Assembly (NCBI RefSeq): GCF_041381155.1
Contig: NC_091145.1
Location: forward strand, 42,249,697 to 42,313,696
From: Argopecten irradians
Taxonomy: Eukaryota; Mollusca; Bivalvia; Pectinida; Pectinidae
Length of the DNA stretch: 64,000 bases
Reading direction: 5' to 3'
Part shown: positions 13,459 to 25,275 of the stretch, one piece after another
How positions within the stretch are numbered: the first letter of the stretch is position 1
Layout: each line of letters opens with the position of its first letter
The notes under the pieces: model-generated
The model's input: the letters and a program-made list of their open reading frames with translations, nothing else
Database searches by the model: none
Told to the model about the DNA's origin: nothing
Position numbers and translations under genes: made by a program

Positions 13459-13628
13459 TCAAGTTTCAAGTTTTTTATTTTCCAAATGCAATACAGCATA
13501 TAGGTTTAACCAATACACAAATACATAATACAATGATCGTTGTTATGTTTCAAGATGGCGGAGGATAATTCCGATATACTTCATACCAAATTAAACAAAA
13601 TGATTAATACATGAGTATGATATATATA

Positions 13629-16600
13629 CTACTGCTGATTAATGATAATTTTCCTTTTTTCTGTTGCCTGGATCAAATATTTCCCCAACAGATTTAAGCT
13701 CTTTACATTTTTAGATGAAAATAACATAATTAATTTATATACACTTGGGTGTTTGTGGTAATAAGTTTTTATAAACTTTTTACGTAACTCAGAATAAGCA
13801 GGACATAGTAATACAAAATGCATTTCATCTTCTACATCATTTTTGTCACAAACAGTACAAAGTCTATCGCCTCTGGGAACGGCGTTATAACGGCCAGCTT
13901 CAATTTGCAGAGAGTGGGCTTGCATGCGATATTTACTCAATATTTGTTTAGTTTTAGAATTCAAAGGCTTCTTTAAATAAAATTGAATTTCAAAGTTATC
14001 AACAAGATGTTTATAAATTTCACATTTAGGAGACACGTCAAATGCGCAACGCAGTTCCTGAATAAATATATCATGCAAGCGCTGTGAATACAATTCCAAA
14101 AAGTGTTTTTCATTATCTACATTCTGAGCAATCCAAATATTGTTGAAACCACATCTGCCTAAATCATTTTTTACATCATACAACCAATTTAATTTATAAT
14201 TAGGCTTTTTCATAATGAGCTCAAATAGAGCATTATAGCATGACTTTAAAATACAGTTATCTGTTCTTAATAGCTTTAACCAATATTTCATCACCATTAT
14301 TTTACGCTGTATATGTAAAGTAAACCTTCCAGTCTCAAAATACACCGTAGAACTATTGACTGTTTTTTTCACATTCAATAGACTCTTCAGGAATAAAAGA
14401 TGTACAGATTCAATCTTAGGTGCTGGGTGCGAGCCCCATACCTCGCAACAGTAATTAAGCACACATGAAACATAAGTATCAAATAAGGATAATTTTGTTT
14501 CAACATTAAGCATGTATTTTTTCATTCTACTATTAAGGAGATAGTATGACTTTCTTCCTTGTGATGCTAAAGTATTAAGCGCTAGAGTAAATCTCCCATT
14601 ATAATTGAAAACTAGCCCCAAGTAACAAAAATTATCAACAATATCTATAGCCCTTCCTTGAAAGGTCCAGTACTCATTAGCCTGTAGACGTTTACTTTTT
14701 CTAAAAACAACTATTTTGGTTTTATCTATATTAACAGATAAACTCCATTTATTTGCATAATTTTGCAGACAATCTAACATGTTTTGCAGGTCAGTAGCAT
14801 CTTCAGTAAACAAAACTGTATCTGTGATGAAATACGGTTGTATTACCATGCTATCCGGAATCGCTGTCTGCTCTATTTTGTCTGTTAGTTTCGCCGTCAA
14901 GTAGACGCTTGTAATGTTAAGCTATATGTGAGTTAAGCGTTCTAGAGCCTAGGATTATTGTAAATAGATGGCGCTAATGTCGTTGCCCGGCAGTATATAA
15001 AGCCGCGGTTTTCAACGAGATTTTTTTTGCTCGTGCCCCGAAACGTTATATTTAGCGTCACGGTACGTAAAACTCTTCACTCACTCAACGAGATTTTTCT
15101 TAGTGTTGGACGAGCTGCTGAAGTGAAAGCACCTAAGTAAATACAAGGTAAATATAGATGTGCCTGAACAAGGCTTGCCTATATACGTCAGTTGATAATA
15201 ACTTACGGTAGAGTTGAGATCGGAGATTGACGTGCCTGAATAAGGCTTTCCTCCTCCGCGTTATATACTCTGGAGAGTAAGTTGTAAACTGAGCCTTGGG
15301 ATTGCTCGTTGAATGATTACGTTTACATGAATCATTGAGAGTACTAGTGATTACTCTGTGAGTACTAGGTAATATGTAATGATTGTGTGTGAATCATTGC
15401 TGGAGTGATTACTCTGAGAGTGCTCGGTAAACGTGAGTGCTCAGTAGCAGTGAGTACTGTGAGTGCACAGTGATTTTGAGTACTCGGTAGCTCGGTAGTG
15501 TTAGGCCTTAGGGAAAGGTTCTTAATAGATAATATAACATTGATTTTATCGTAGTCTGGTTATATATGTACGAGTAGGGATTATCGAATCACCCGAGGTA
15601 GGGGAGACTACTCGCATAGGCTTATAGATAATTCAGTAGTTGTTGCTAATCATTTAATAATTATTCTGACCTGTATGATTTATGCTGTTTGTATATTTTG
15701 AAGTTAAGTTATCATGATCACTCAGAGGCACTGAGTGATCAGTAGGATTGATATTGTAAATCATAATATTTAGGGATAGATAGAATCACAGCTAGATCAG
15801 CTGTGTATTATTTGTATATATTTGCACTGAGTAATTTGATAGGAACAGTACATAATATAGACACTATAGATCATCAGTTAATTGTGACTGGATCGGACCC
15901 GGTAAACGTCACATATCGTCAGCATACATAAGTATGAACAAATTTAAAAGTTGCAGTTGATAGCTTTGACAGTTGGAGTTTATCAATTCACTTTCTATAT
16001 CATTAACAAAAAGAGAATAAAGTATCGGAGACAAAGATTCCCCTTGTAAGAGTCCGACATGTAAATCGAACATTGCAGATAGTTTTCCACTTAATTTTGT
16101 ACATGATTTTACATTATCATAAATTGATATAATCACTTTCAACAATCTACCCCTAATTCCACATCGCCATAGTTTAAGCCAAAGCTTATTATGTACAATG
16201 CTATCAAATGCTTTACTGTAATCGACAAATACACAATAAAGCTTTTTATTTTGTTGTAAAGTATTAGTAATTAGACTACTTAATGCAAATATAGCATCAC
16301 GAGTACCGAAACCGGGTTTAAAACCAAATTGCGCATCTGTAACAGCAGATACAGATTCGCTCCATTTTAACAGCCTTTTGTTCAAAAGACTGGTAAATAA
16401 CTTTGCTACATGACTAATCAATGTAATACCTCTATAGTTATTTACATTGTTCTTATCACCTTTTTTATATACAGGAATAATTATACCTTGAGCCCAGGAA
16501 TCGGGAAAATATCCGACTTCCATAATACTATTAAACAATTTTAACAGAACAGGTGCAAAAATGGTTTTATATTCAATCATGTACTCATTTAGTATCATAT

Positions 16601-18182
16601 CGGTACCAGCCGACTTATTTCTAGACAGACCTTTAATTGCCTGAATAACTTCATCTAATTCAAAATCCACGTCTAATTCAGGAAAAACATTATCGAGATT
16701 TTTACCATCCAAGCTACTATCAGTGTCAGACGTGATATGATCTCCAGCAAGACTCTTGAAATGAAGAAAAAACTCATCTAATGTTATATCTCCAACACTA
16801 CTGACATTCCGCTTTGCAAAGGTTTTATAAAATTCCTTAGGGTTATTGCGCTTTAGTAAATCCATCATGTTACCTTGCATTCTCATATAAGAACGCTTAG
16901 TCTTCGCTTCAAATGACTTATAACATTTTTTAGCCTCCGATAGACCTATCCTGTTAGTGAATGATCTGTCTCTATTAAAAATAGTCAGAGCAGATTTATA
17001 ATTAGAGTATAACCGCCTACAATTATCATCAAACCATGGTTTATCAGGTACTTTCTTAGTAGACTTTAAACAATGACAAGAACAAGTACAGTTTACTATT
17101 TCTCGTCGACGTAAGCAAAACTGATCAAACAAAGAACGTGTACATTTAACAAAATTATCCAAACAATCGTCGATACTTTCCTTAGTATTACTTAGCTGAT
17201 CTACAGATCTCTCAATTAGATGCATGTTTTCTAAAATACGTTCATTCTCTTTGGCCTCATGAGACCAGACTACATTCATGACAGGATGCTTAATATCATC
17301 TGAGCAACAATTACATTTATCACTTATTGTCTTTTGACAATTCAGGGTAGCATATATAGGTGCATGATCTGAGAATTCATTAAAGCAGCCTACACTAAAA
17401 CTGGTAACATTTGACAAAGCCATTATATCAGCAAGCACATAGTCAATTACACTTGTACCATGTGTATTATAAAACGTGATCTTACCATTTCTATCTCCAG
17501 ATAAACGACCATTGACAATCTTTAAACCGGTAGATTTACATAGTTCAATAAGACTACGTCCAAACGTATTAAGTCGTATATCTTCGGATTTACGTTCAGG
17601 GACAGTCTGTTCTACGTTATAAGATATAAAGCCGTCGTTTAAACTATCTATGTTATTGTGCATATACATATTGTCGAATGTTATAAAATCTGGTTCTACT
17701 CCAGTCCGACTGTTCAGGTCACCAATAACAAAAACATGACCTTTCTCACTATAATGACCAACCCCATTCTCTAACACCTGGAATATATCTTCATCATAGG
17801 AACCATAGAAAATAGATCTCTCTGGTGGAATATAGGTAAAAGCCACATAAACATCTTTCTTATCATCAAAGAGAGAGCCATCTATTCTGATCCACATAAT
17901 ACTATCTAATTCTATCATTTCTACTGACACGAACGGACAAAGCCATGCTTTGAGTAAGCAAACGATACCTCCACCTTTACACTTTGCTCTAATGACTGGC
18001 TTACAAAATTCAAAACCATCTATTACAAGGTTGGAGTCATTATCTAACCAACATTCTGACAAAAACACAATATCTGTTTTGTTAAATACATTACAAAAGT
18101 CTGTATTTTCCAGCTTAAGTCTTAAATTGCGCTGGACATTCCAGCTACATATAGTTAATGAGGTATTACCCTCCTGTAACCT
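13629..18182 (-). pseudogene. LINE ORF2 polyprotein (endonuclease, reverse transcriptase, zinc knuckle) broken by an LTR
   Basis: Without the insert the frame would encode about 1,150 residues. Reading starts directly after the ORF1 TAG with no ATG nearby. An APE-type endonuclease comes first: 'SWNVQR' at about residue 13, 'FLSECWL' near 40, 'IGDLNSRTG' near 135 and 'FSDHAPI' near 265. Reverse transcriptase follows (about 470-800) with 'YKKGDKNNVNNYRGITL', 'FVDYSKAFDS', 'GLLQGESLSP' and YADD. The C-terminal zinc-knuckle-like motif is 'CTVCDKND...HFVLLCP'. Such proteins nick target DNA and copy the element RNA at the nick. The frame is cut between the two coding blocks 15914-18182 and 13629-14822 by a 1,091-bp LTR-like insert. 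With its 4-bp duplication the insert adds 1,095 bases, a multiple of three, but it brings in stops. Confidence 0.87.
14823..15913 (+). mobile_element. Solo LTR, 1,091 bp, with 4-bp target duplication TATC
   Basis: The insert begins TGTGATG and ends CGTCACA, a 7-base imperfect terminal inverted repeat with the TG...CA ends of LTRs. TATC flanks both sides (14819-14822 and 15914-15917), and removing the insert plus one TATC restores the LINE frame. A TATA box (cagtatataaagc) lies at 14991. The 3' half has many 'gtgagtactcggtag'-like near-repeats and two perfect hairpins: an 11-bp stem at 15715-15741 and a 7-bp stem at 15787-15805. Orientation is set by the TATA box. No internal coding region is present, so the internal part was probably lost by LTR-LTR recombination. 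A non-autonomous DNA element with 4-bp duplication is the alternative. Confidence 0.75.
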
Positions 18183-19250
18183 CTATACTTGTTTAACGTG
18201 GGTTTCGTCAAGTTCAGGATCCGAGCTTTGCATAGATGACGTAGTAGCGTGCTGTTGTGGTGTGACATCATCGCTATCTCTCTGAGATCTTCCGGTATTG
18301 TCAGACGGGTCTGATGGTCCAGACACCGCTGTCGCATCGCGAGACGTAAGGTCTAGGGGCTGGAACTTGTTATCGGTTGTAATACCTCTGACTGGACCTC
18401 CCGATAACGACGTAGGCGTAGATGGAGGGCGTGTACGTTTCTTAGGTCGTCGCCTATTATGCTGTAAGGTTTCAGAATCATGAAACACTTGGCTCGTTTG
18501 TTGAACCGGTTGAGGTGCGGAAGCCTCAGGCCCCGTGTAAAGAACACCGTCAACATACATTCTGTCCCGGATAAATTTTACCCTATGGCGCTCTCTACGG
18601 AGTCGTTTGGCGACTGGGTAAAGCTTCCTCCTGACATCCTCGACAACGGCAGGGAACTGCTCATTTATACTATAACGCGACCCGTGCAGCTTGTGGGTCA
18701 GTGATAGAACCAGCCCGTGCTGGCGTTGGTAGATGAACCTAGCAACAATAGGACGCGGCCTTCCTGACTTCCTCTTCCCGAATCTATGGACGTTGCCAAA
18801 ATCAATGTTCTCTGTGATACCGAGTTCGTTGTATAAAAATGATCTCACAACTCCCTCTGTGTCCTCACGGGGTACTTCATTAAGACCTAAGAAGACGAGG
18901 TTAGATTTCATAGATCGACACTGTAAATCTGTTAGCATGGATTGTAGTTCATTTCTCTCTTTACATACTTTCTCTAAAGCGACAGACGTATTTACTTGAT
19001 CGCTATAGCACTGTTTTTTAATTTCCTTGATCTTGGTTTCGTGTGTCTCTGTGGTAACTTTCATACTGTCAAACAAATCACTCATTACCCTGGTGCTTTG
19101 CTCCAACTCTTGCGTATCTGAAGCTAGTTTTTTCTGATTATTCTCTATCTCACTAACTCTGATCGTTAGTGCTAGCAGAGCACTATGAACTTTATCTATT
19201 TTGTTCACCTGCACTTCAATATGCGTAAGTCTCGCGTCAATCTGTTTCAT
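18183..19250 (-). CDS. LINE ORF1 protein (coiled coil plus RRM-like RNA-binding domain)
   Basis: About 355 residues. The open frame extends upstream to 19271 only with a TTG. The first in-frame ATG is at 19250, and a stop lies about a dozen codons further up, so I place the start at 19250. The N-terminal ~110 residues are rich in heptad-like leucines and charged residues, as expected of a trimerising coiled coil. The middle, beginning 'RSMKSNLVFLGL' and including 'VHRFGKRKSGRPRPIVARF', matches the RRM/transposase-22-type region of L1-like ORF1 proteins. The arginine-rich block with 'YPVAKRLRRERHRVKF' is the basic C-terminal part. The last ~100 residues are low-complexity, rich in S, T, P and D. 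The known role of such proteins is to bind the element's own RNA and chaperone reverse transcription. The ORF ends in TAG, directly in frame with ORF2. Confidence 0.82.
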   Translation of the reverse strand: MKQIDARLTHIEVQVNKIDKVHSALLALTIRVSEIENNQKKLASDTQELEQSTRVMSDLFDSMKVTTETHETKIKEIKKQCYSDQVNTSVALEKVCKERNELQSMLTDLQCRSMKSNLVFLGLNEVPREDTEGVVRSFLYNELGITENIDFGNVHRFGKRKSGRPRPIVARFIYQRQHGLVLSLTHKLHGSRYSINEQFPAVVEDVRRKLYPVAKRLRRERHRVKFIRDRMYVDGVLYTGPEASAPQPVQQTSQVFHDSETLQHNRRRPKKRTRPPSTPTSLSGGPVRGITTDNKFQPLDLTSRDATAVSGPSDPSDNTGRSQRDSDDVTPQQHATTSSMQSSDPELDETHVKQV

Positions 19251-19490
19251 GAAGTTAGCATCAGTATTCAAAGCATAGCGACATGCCAGACTCGCACATT
19301 AAGCCAAGCATAAAAATGCAAATGTAAATATGCTAAAGCATACACCAACCAAAAGTCGGAGTTACATATAAAGATAGTAACACCCAAAATAGGGAGGGAA
19401 GATAAAGGCGGAGGGCATTTTGATCCTTGATTGACTCCCTGTGACTCGGTAGAATTCCAATCAAACTTCAACTTCCAGGTAAGTACTCGT

Positions 19491-19829
19491 TTAATCTTTT
19501 CAATTCTACCTCGTCACGTGGTCAATACAGGGATCCACATGAGATTTTAAAGTGCAATGAGCTATGAAAACTAGTACAAATAGTTCTATATATTAATTAT
19601 GATTCAACAAATAACCAACAAGAAACTAAAGTTAAATGTTCTATTAAACTCAAAAACATATTTACTTTGTAAAACAGACACTGAATAAGCATGTACCGGT
19701 ACATGCATGATGTAGCGAACTTGTCCACAGTGTAAGACATACTTTATTATGTATATGTGTCCAGTTTCACTCCAAACTAAGTTTGCTCCACCAGCAGGTT
19801 TGCATTAACTTCTCAGATAAAACACGTTA
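19491..19829. other. Spacer between two retroelements
   Basis: No gene or repeat supported. Confidence 0.4.
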
Positions 19830-21060
19830 AACACAAACTTCACTACTACTGTTGTCACATAAAATTGGTTTCTGATAGAACTTGCGAAATACACAGTCTT
19901 TGTTCCATCCTGCTGTTTTCAAAATTGTCTCCAAAGGAACATTTCATCCTCTCATCGCCGCACTAGTAGATGCTGCCCGTGTACTGTGGGCTTTGAAAAT
20001 TGTAGTGTCAATCCCTGACTTTTGTAAAGTTTCCTTTACCCACCGAGAAATTGTAGCTTTAGATGCAGCACCATGTGGCTTGCAGTGTGTTATAAACAGT
20101 TCACGTGTCTGATCACTACGAAGACTTTCAGTGAGATGCAGGTAATGTTCCATGGTTTTCACCACACAAAGTTTCCGGTTTCCACTGAACTTTGGCAAGA
20201 CAACAGTTGGGTTAACATATCCTGGTCGTGTTTGTTTGATTTTGTCTGGTATATGAAAAAACTATCCCAGATGGTGTTTTATGCATGTTATCCAAATTCA
20301 ATAGTGCAATGTGTTTGACAATACTCTGTCCATGTCACAAGATGCCACAAGGAGTCACTAATTTGTAGGTAACTTGTTTTCAAAGTCACTTTTTCCACAG
20401 GTCCAATAATGATTTAAGGTATTAAGTACAATTTTAAATCCCAGGTAACTGCTTACCTAGGTATAGCTGGTTTCCGTTGAAAAACACCTTTGATAAAAAC
20501 GACAAATCAGTGGATGTGGTTCCAATCATAACATTACAGGTAAAGTTAAGAATTACAGCCCGCTATGCGATCTTGCTGGATTATTCGGCACTGTATCCTA
20601 GTCCACCTTTGTACAGGATATACAGGTATCCAACCACTAGAGCTACAGTTGGGTAACATCTGGATTAATCTTCCGTTTATCACAAAACAGTGTCATTTTT
20701 TGTATGTAGACATTGTATTGTTGTTTTGTACAGGTTCTCCAAGAAATCCAAGATGACTCTGGAGCGTCCTCTGAATTCTTTACTTTTGAGATCTTGCCTG
20801 ATATACGGACAAATCTGGAGATTTAGTTTTTTTCCATAACATCATGAGTTTCTGTCTGAGAAGTGGCATTTGTAGAGTGTCTTTTTCGCTGATACATCAT
20901 TACTGGTGAGCTTGTCTAACAGGAAAGTAGCTTGGGGATCCAACATTGGGTTGTCCATGACGCGGGGTACTACAATCACCCCGTCTGCATCCTCCTGACT
21001 TAAACTTCTGTAAGATGTGGTGTGAGGCTGAAAGGAGGAAACATATAACATAAATCATAT
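19830..21060 (-). mobile_element. DIRS-like tyrosine-recombinase retroelement remnant
   Basis: Minus-strand open frame 19944-20198, extended both ways through frameshifts, matches a tyrosine recombinase of the DIRS type. It has 'ASKATISRWVKETL', then 'FKAHSTRAASTSAA' containing the H-x-x-R box. After a frameshift at about 19944 come 'TILKTAGWNKDCVFRKFY', where the final tyrosine would be catalytic, and 'QKPI'. Upstream, 'HIALLNLDNMHKT' and 'RPGYVNPTVVLPKF' continue the domain. Further upstream (about 20500-21050) decayed pieces such as 'VGYLYILYKGGLGYSAE' and 'VIVVPRVMDNPMLDPQ' resemble the recombinase N-terminus and the end of the RT/RNase H region in DIRS elements. Frameshifts and stops show it is inactive. 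A Crypton-type recombinase cannot be fully excluded, because no intact RT is visible. Confidence 0.65.
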
Positions 21061-24000
21061 TGTTTCCAAGAAACAGAGAAAGCACGGGATACTCGCTTAT
21101 GGATCGCATGCCATGACACAAAGGTTTAACTTGATAATTTTATGGAGGCAACAAGTCCAATATTTATGTCATTTTCATAAATTATTTTCTTATCTAACAT
21201 CCATACTCAGATATGATCCTCTAATTCCAAACGAGATTTTTTATAAGCATCTTACATTTAACTTGTTCTTTTCAAAACACCTATTTCACATTAGTTTTAG
21301 CTACTGCTACTGCTGTTTACAATATGCACATCTTACTTCTGTAGATAGGGCAGGAAAACTTGTGGTCTATTATTCTTGACACACCATTTAATTTCATGAT
21401 GGGCCAAGGGAGACAACTCAAACACAGCAGGCAAATTTCCCTTTAGATACTTTCATGCTGCCATTTTTTCCTGTTCTAGGGTTCTATAATAATCAAAAGA
21501 CTTTAGTCGAAGCTACTCGAGAATAGTAATCTTAGTTCCTGATAAATACAGAAATAAGCTCTCTGGAGTTGGTTGGGGATCACAGAACTAAAGCCCATGT
21601 CTTACTATGAAGGTCTCTCCATCAAGAACACATCTTCAATGTACTATTTTGATATATCCCCGGCTACGGAGAGTCAGGGATAATTTTAAATATTTTCTGA
21701 TGGTGGATTCAATAGGTACAGGTGTAGTAAGCAGCAATTGTTACTAATAAGATCTATACTGACTGGAAACTTATCCATATGATATGGTGATATTCCACCT
21801 CTTCATTTAAAAAATTCCTTCATATTTAGATCTTTCTGTATGTCCCATTCCTTTTTTGACGCACAAAAATAGGAGATATGAAATTCTGACTCAACAATGA
21901 TCTCCGCTATCAAAAGTTTCTTTACTCTGATCATAACAACTTCGTTCTTTTTTATAAATTTGTTTTAGCGGCTTATTTGGCAAGGTTCCTAATAAAACTC
22001 TATTTCAGCCCCCTGCACCTGTTTTAATATTCATGGAAATCTTGTTGCTTATGGCTTTCCCAACTTTACAATAAAAATCTTTTAGTCTACCAGCAATGTT
22101 AACATCGTTTTCTTAGCTGTGTTTTTCTACAGTTCTTTTCACTCTCGTATGTCAATGGTTATGATCACTCATGTTCAGATTCCAGGTGCCACCATTACAG
22201 AGTCTTACGAGATATCCATCTCTCCCAATCAAAGCCTTGGTACTGTCCATATACACCTTATTAGTTGTGTTGATGTTTTGTCAGCAGCCATCAAAAATTG
22301 AACACAGAGACTTTATAAGTCGTTTTGGATGCGCACAATGTAACCAATAGTTTTTGTGCACCGCTCCAACGCGACGCACTCATACATCTTTTGTAACTTA
22401 ATGTAGAAGTTACATAGTCTTGGTTTAAAATAGGCAGAGTTCGTGACAAGTCCTTGATCAAACAATTTCCCATGGCTATAGGCTCGCTGTTATTAGGCCT
22501 ACTGTGGCTTAGAAATGTTGTTGCTGACGTTGCATCGACAAATATAGTCCATCTGGTTCCACACAGGTCGGCGAATGAGCGAGGGGCACTCAAAAAATTC
22601 TGGTACTCTGACCTCCGTCTCTAAAAACTCGTATATATATATCATTTTTCAAGGGCCGAAATACTTTGCATTGCGTGGTTACAACCAGGGTCTCTCGTTC
22701 TTCGATTGATGGCGGCGGTAGGCCTGCTCGCATACACTAATTTTTTCCCTATCAACTTTTGATTGGGCTTATTGATATCCCTTTTTCTGTAATAATCCGG
22801 CTTTACCAAGTCGAGGCCAAAACTGAATGTCAGACAATTGAACCAGCCGTCCTCATTAGCGAGAACCCATAAAAGATCAAGGTCTTATTTACACGTTAGC
22901 GTCTGTTGCTACAATGCACATGACCATCGTGACGAGGTTAGAATTAATTTATCCAAATGACAGTTAAATACAAAAATAGGCCAGAATATCGTGTGAGCGA
23001 ACTCCGACTTTGCATACAACGATGCACTCACTTTGTCTTTACACTCTGTTACGCACATCTTCCCATCGGAGCGAACTCCGAGCGATGACGCCATCTTGAC
23101 GCCGTTGCACACATGCATATGCAAATACTTATACTTCTGTGTGCACATTTATCAGATACAATATGATGACACAACTGCTGTATTACAATCAATTTATGAA
23201 GGACAAAACTCTAAAGAACAGGAGTGACTAAAGAACAACAGAAAATAAATATTCAATAATATTTACTCTAAACTGGTATTGTTATAAATAATATAAAAAA
23301 AATGTTTAATTATATGAAATATTAGCCTTTTCGGTAATTTCTCTGTAAATAATACATTTATTGTTTTCTTATGTTTTTACAGAATGTCTACATGCAAGTA
23401 TCATTTTCAATTGGAACCAGTCCAGGAGAAAAAATGTGTGAACAAAATGAAAGAAGAAATCATTTTCAACTGTGGTAGCTTAATACTGTAATAGTTTTTT
23501 GATATGAAAATAATTACTATCATCATATTCAAATTCCATATAAATAATACATTATAATGTTGTACAACATTTTTGATCCAAATAATTACCATCATCATCT
23601 TCATTCCATAAATACAATACACATTAGTGTTGTGATTTGTGAATTTTACTTTAATATGCATATACTTGGTATTTGTTTATTTTTCTATGACATCTACATG
23701 CTTGAAATGAAAAAGATTAAATAAAACAAATTAAATTTATAACACAATATGACATTAGTTGTTCATAATTTTTAGAAAAACATATTAAGATTATTGTTAA
23801 TAGTACACTAATCAACATCTTCGGCATACTTTATTCAAAATAAATTAGATATTAATTTGCATAACACAGGTTGTCTTATGTTTTCCCTCCTTGGACTATC
23901 AATCTTCTCTGATCACTCTGAAAATGGTGATTTTACCTTTTTCGGTTCGCCACATTGAACTTCCTTAAATCAATTATATCCAATGCAATGAGACAACTGC

Positions 24001-24775
24001 ATTTATTATGAACGCTGTAAGGCAATTCTGCAAGATCAGCTTACATTGTTAATTTACATTGAAAATATACATGCACAGTATGGTACCTTATGTTATATCT
24101 CCTTTCCTATTTTCAATTATACCTTGATGACTTGGAATCTTATCTGGCGAAAAAAGAATGTTAATTTGTCTGACAACTATTGACAAAATAATTTACAGAT
24201 AATATTGAAATGTATCCCAAACTTTTATCATTTTATATGGCGATGACACTGTTCTAGCAACAATGGTTAAACGGATTGGAATAATATTGCATTACATTAT
24301 TGCATTACATGGAAATTATAATCTAATATATCAGAAAGATAAAAGTTGTAATATGTCTCCAAAACGTAAATTGTGCCCCAACAACAAGAAGGGTATACAG
24401 TATCTATGTATATTTTTTAACATTAATGGTAGCGTTTTTTAAGAAAAAGAAAAAACTGCTGAACAAACAATAAAATCAGTGTCTACTATTTTTAAGAAAC
24501 AAAGGAATGTAATCCCTTCCTGTTGATTTTAAACTGAAAATATTTTAGTCACTTGTAATGCCACAGTTTTTTATTATACTCATCAGAAGTATTGGGATCT
24601 TGAAAATACAATATTGTAGAAAAAATCATTTGTAATTTCCTCAAGTTAAAAAAAGTGCATAAAACAATTCATGGTTTATGGCGAGCTAACAAGATACCCA
24701 ATTGATATTGGAATAAAATGTAGAAGATTACTTTTTGGCATAATGTATACTTAACATGAAAATAGACCAGACGAT
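21061..24775. other. Non-coding sequence, no gene recognised
   Basis: Several short open frames occur (for example 22291-22593 minus), but none has a recognisable motif. Base composition rises to moderate GC around 22450-23110, then falls to very AT-rich DNA. A small hairpin, cggag-cgaa-ctccg, lies at about 23066, with a partial copy at about 22997. The rest shows only homopolymer-rich sequence. Confidence 0.4.
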
Positions 24776-25275
24776 TTTAGCTCGCCTATTCGAAGAATAG
24801 GGGGAGCTAATGTTGTCACCCCGGCGTCGGCGTCAGCGTTGGCGTCCCATTTCACGTTAAAGTTTTTGAGCAAGTTTCTGTTTCGTCAATTGTTTAAGCT
24901 TAAGTCATCATAAATGTTTTCTGATTTTATTTTCCTAATGTGTATGGGATGCTGAACGTGATAAATACAACCAATTTGGGCCCTTTAGGGGGGTTTTTTG
25001 AGTCTGTTAATTTGTCATATTTCACGTTAAAGTTTTTGAGCAAGTTTCTATTTTGTCTATTGTTTAAGCTTAAGTCATCATAAATGTTTATGATTTTTAT
25101 TTTCCTAATGTGTATGGATGCTGAACGTGATAATACAACCAATTTTGTGGGCCCTTTAGGTTTTTTTTTAGTCTGTTAATCTGTCATATTTCCATGTTTA
25201 AATAGTAAATACTTGAAACAACAAACTTCTTCTGTAATAGGCGAGCTTTGCTGTTCTCCGAACAGCTCTTGTTTA
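24776..25275. mobile_element. Miniature inverted-repeat element with internal duplication
   Basis: The ends carry agctcgcctat (24779-24789) and its exact reverse complement ataggcgagct (25237-25247). Each is backed by a small hairpin: tattcgaagaata on the left and gttctccgaac on the right. Inside, a ~170-base segment beginning 'ttcacgttaaagtttttgag' is duplicated (about 24851 and 25021), with 'gggccctttagg' in both copies. No coding capacity. Elements with these ends are familiar to me from bivalve genomes, but the family name is not assigned. Confidence 0.65.

Larger units (their letters stand above)
13459..19490 (-). mobile_element. Near-full-length non-LTR retrotransposon (LINE) interrupted by a solo LTR
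   Basis: Minus-strand element with 5' leader (about 19251-19490), ORF1 (18183-19250), ORF2 (18182 down to 13629, interrupted at 14823-15913) and a 3' UTR ending in CTTGAAA-like repeats near 13459. Both ORFs are otherwise free of frameshifts and internal stops, so the copy is young. The related 3832-6030 copy shares its 3' UTR motif and most of ORF2. The 5' end is approximate because no target-site duplication could be identified. Confidence 0.85.

Noticed and set aside
22291..22593. 100-codon minus-strand open frame in the moderately GC region
   Set aside because: No recognisable motif and no supporting splice structure; not distinguishable from chance.
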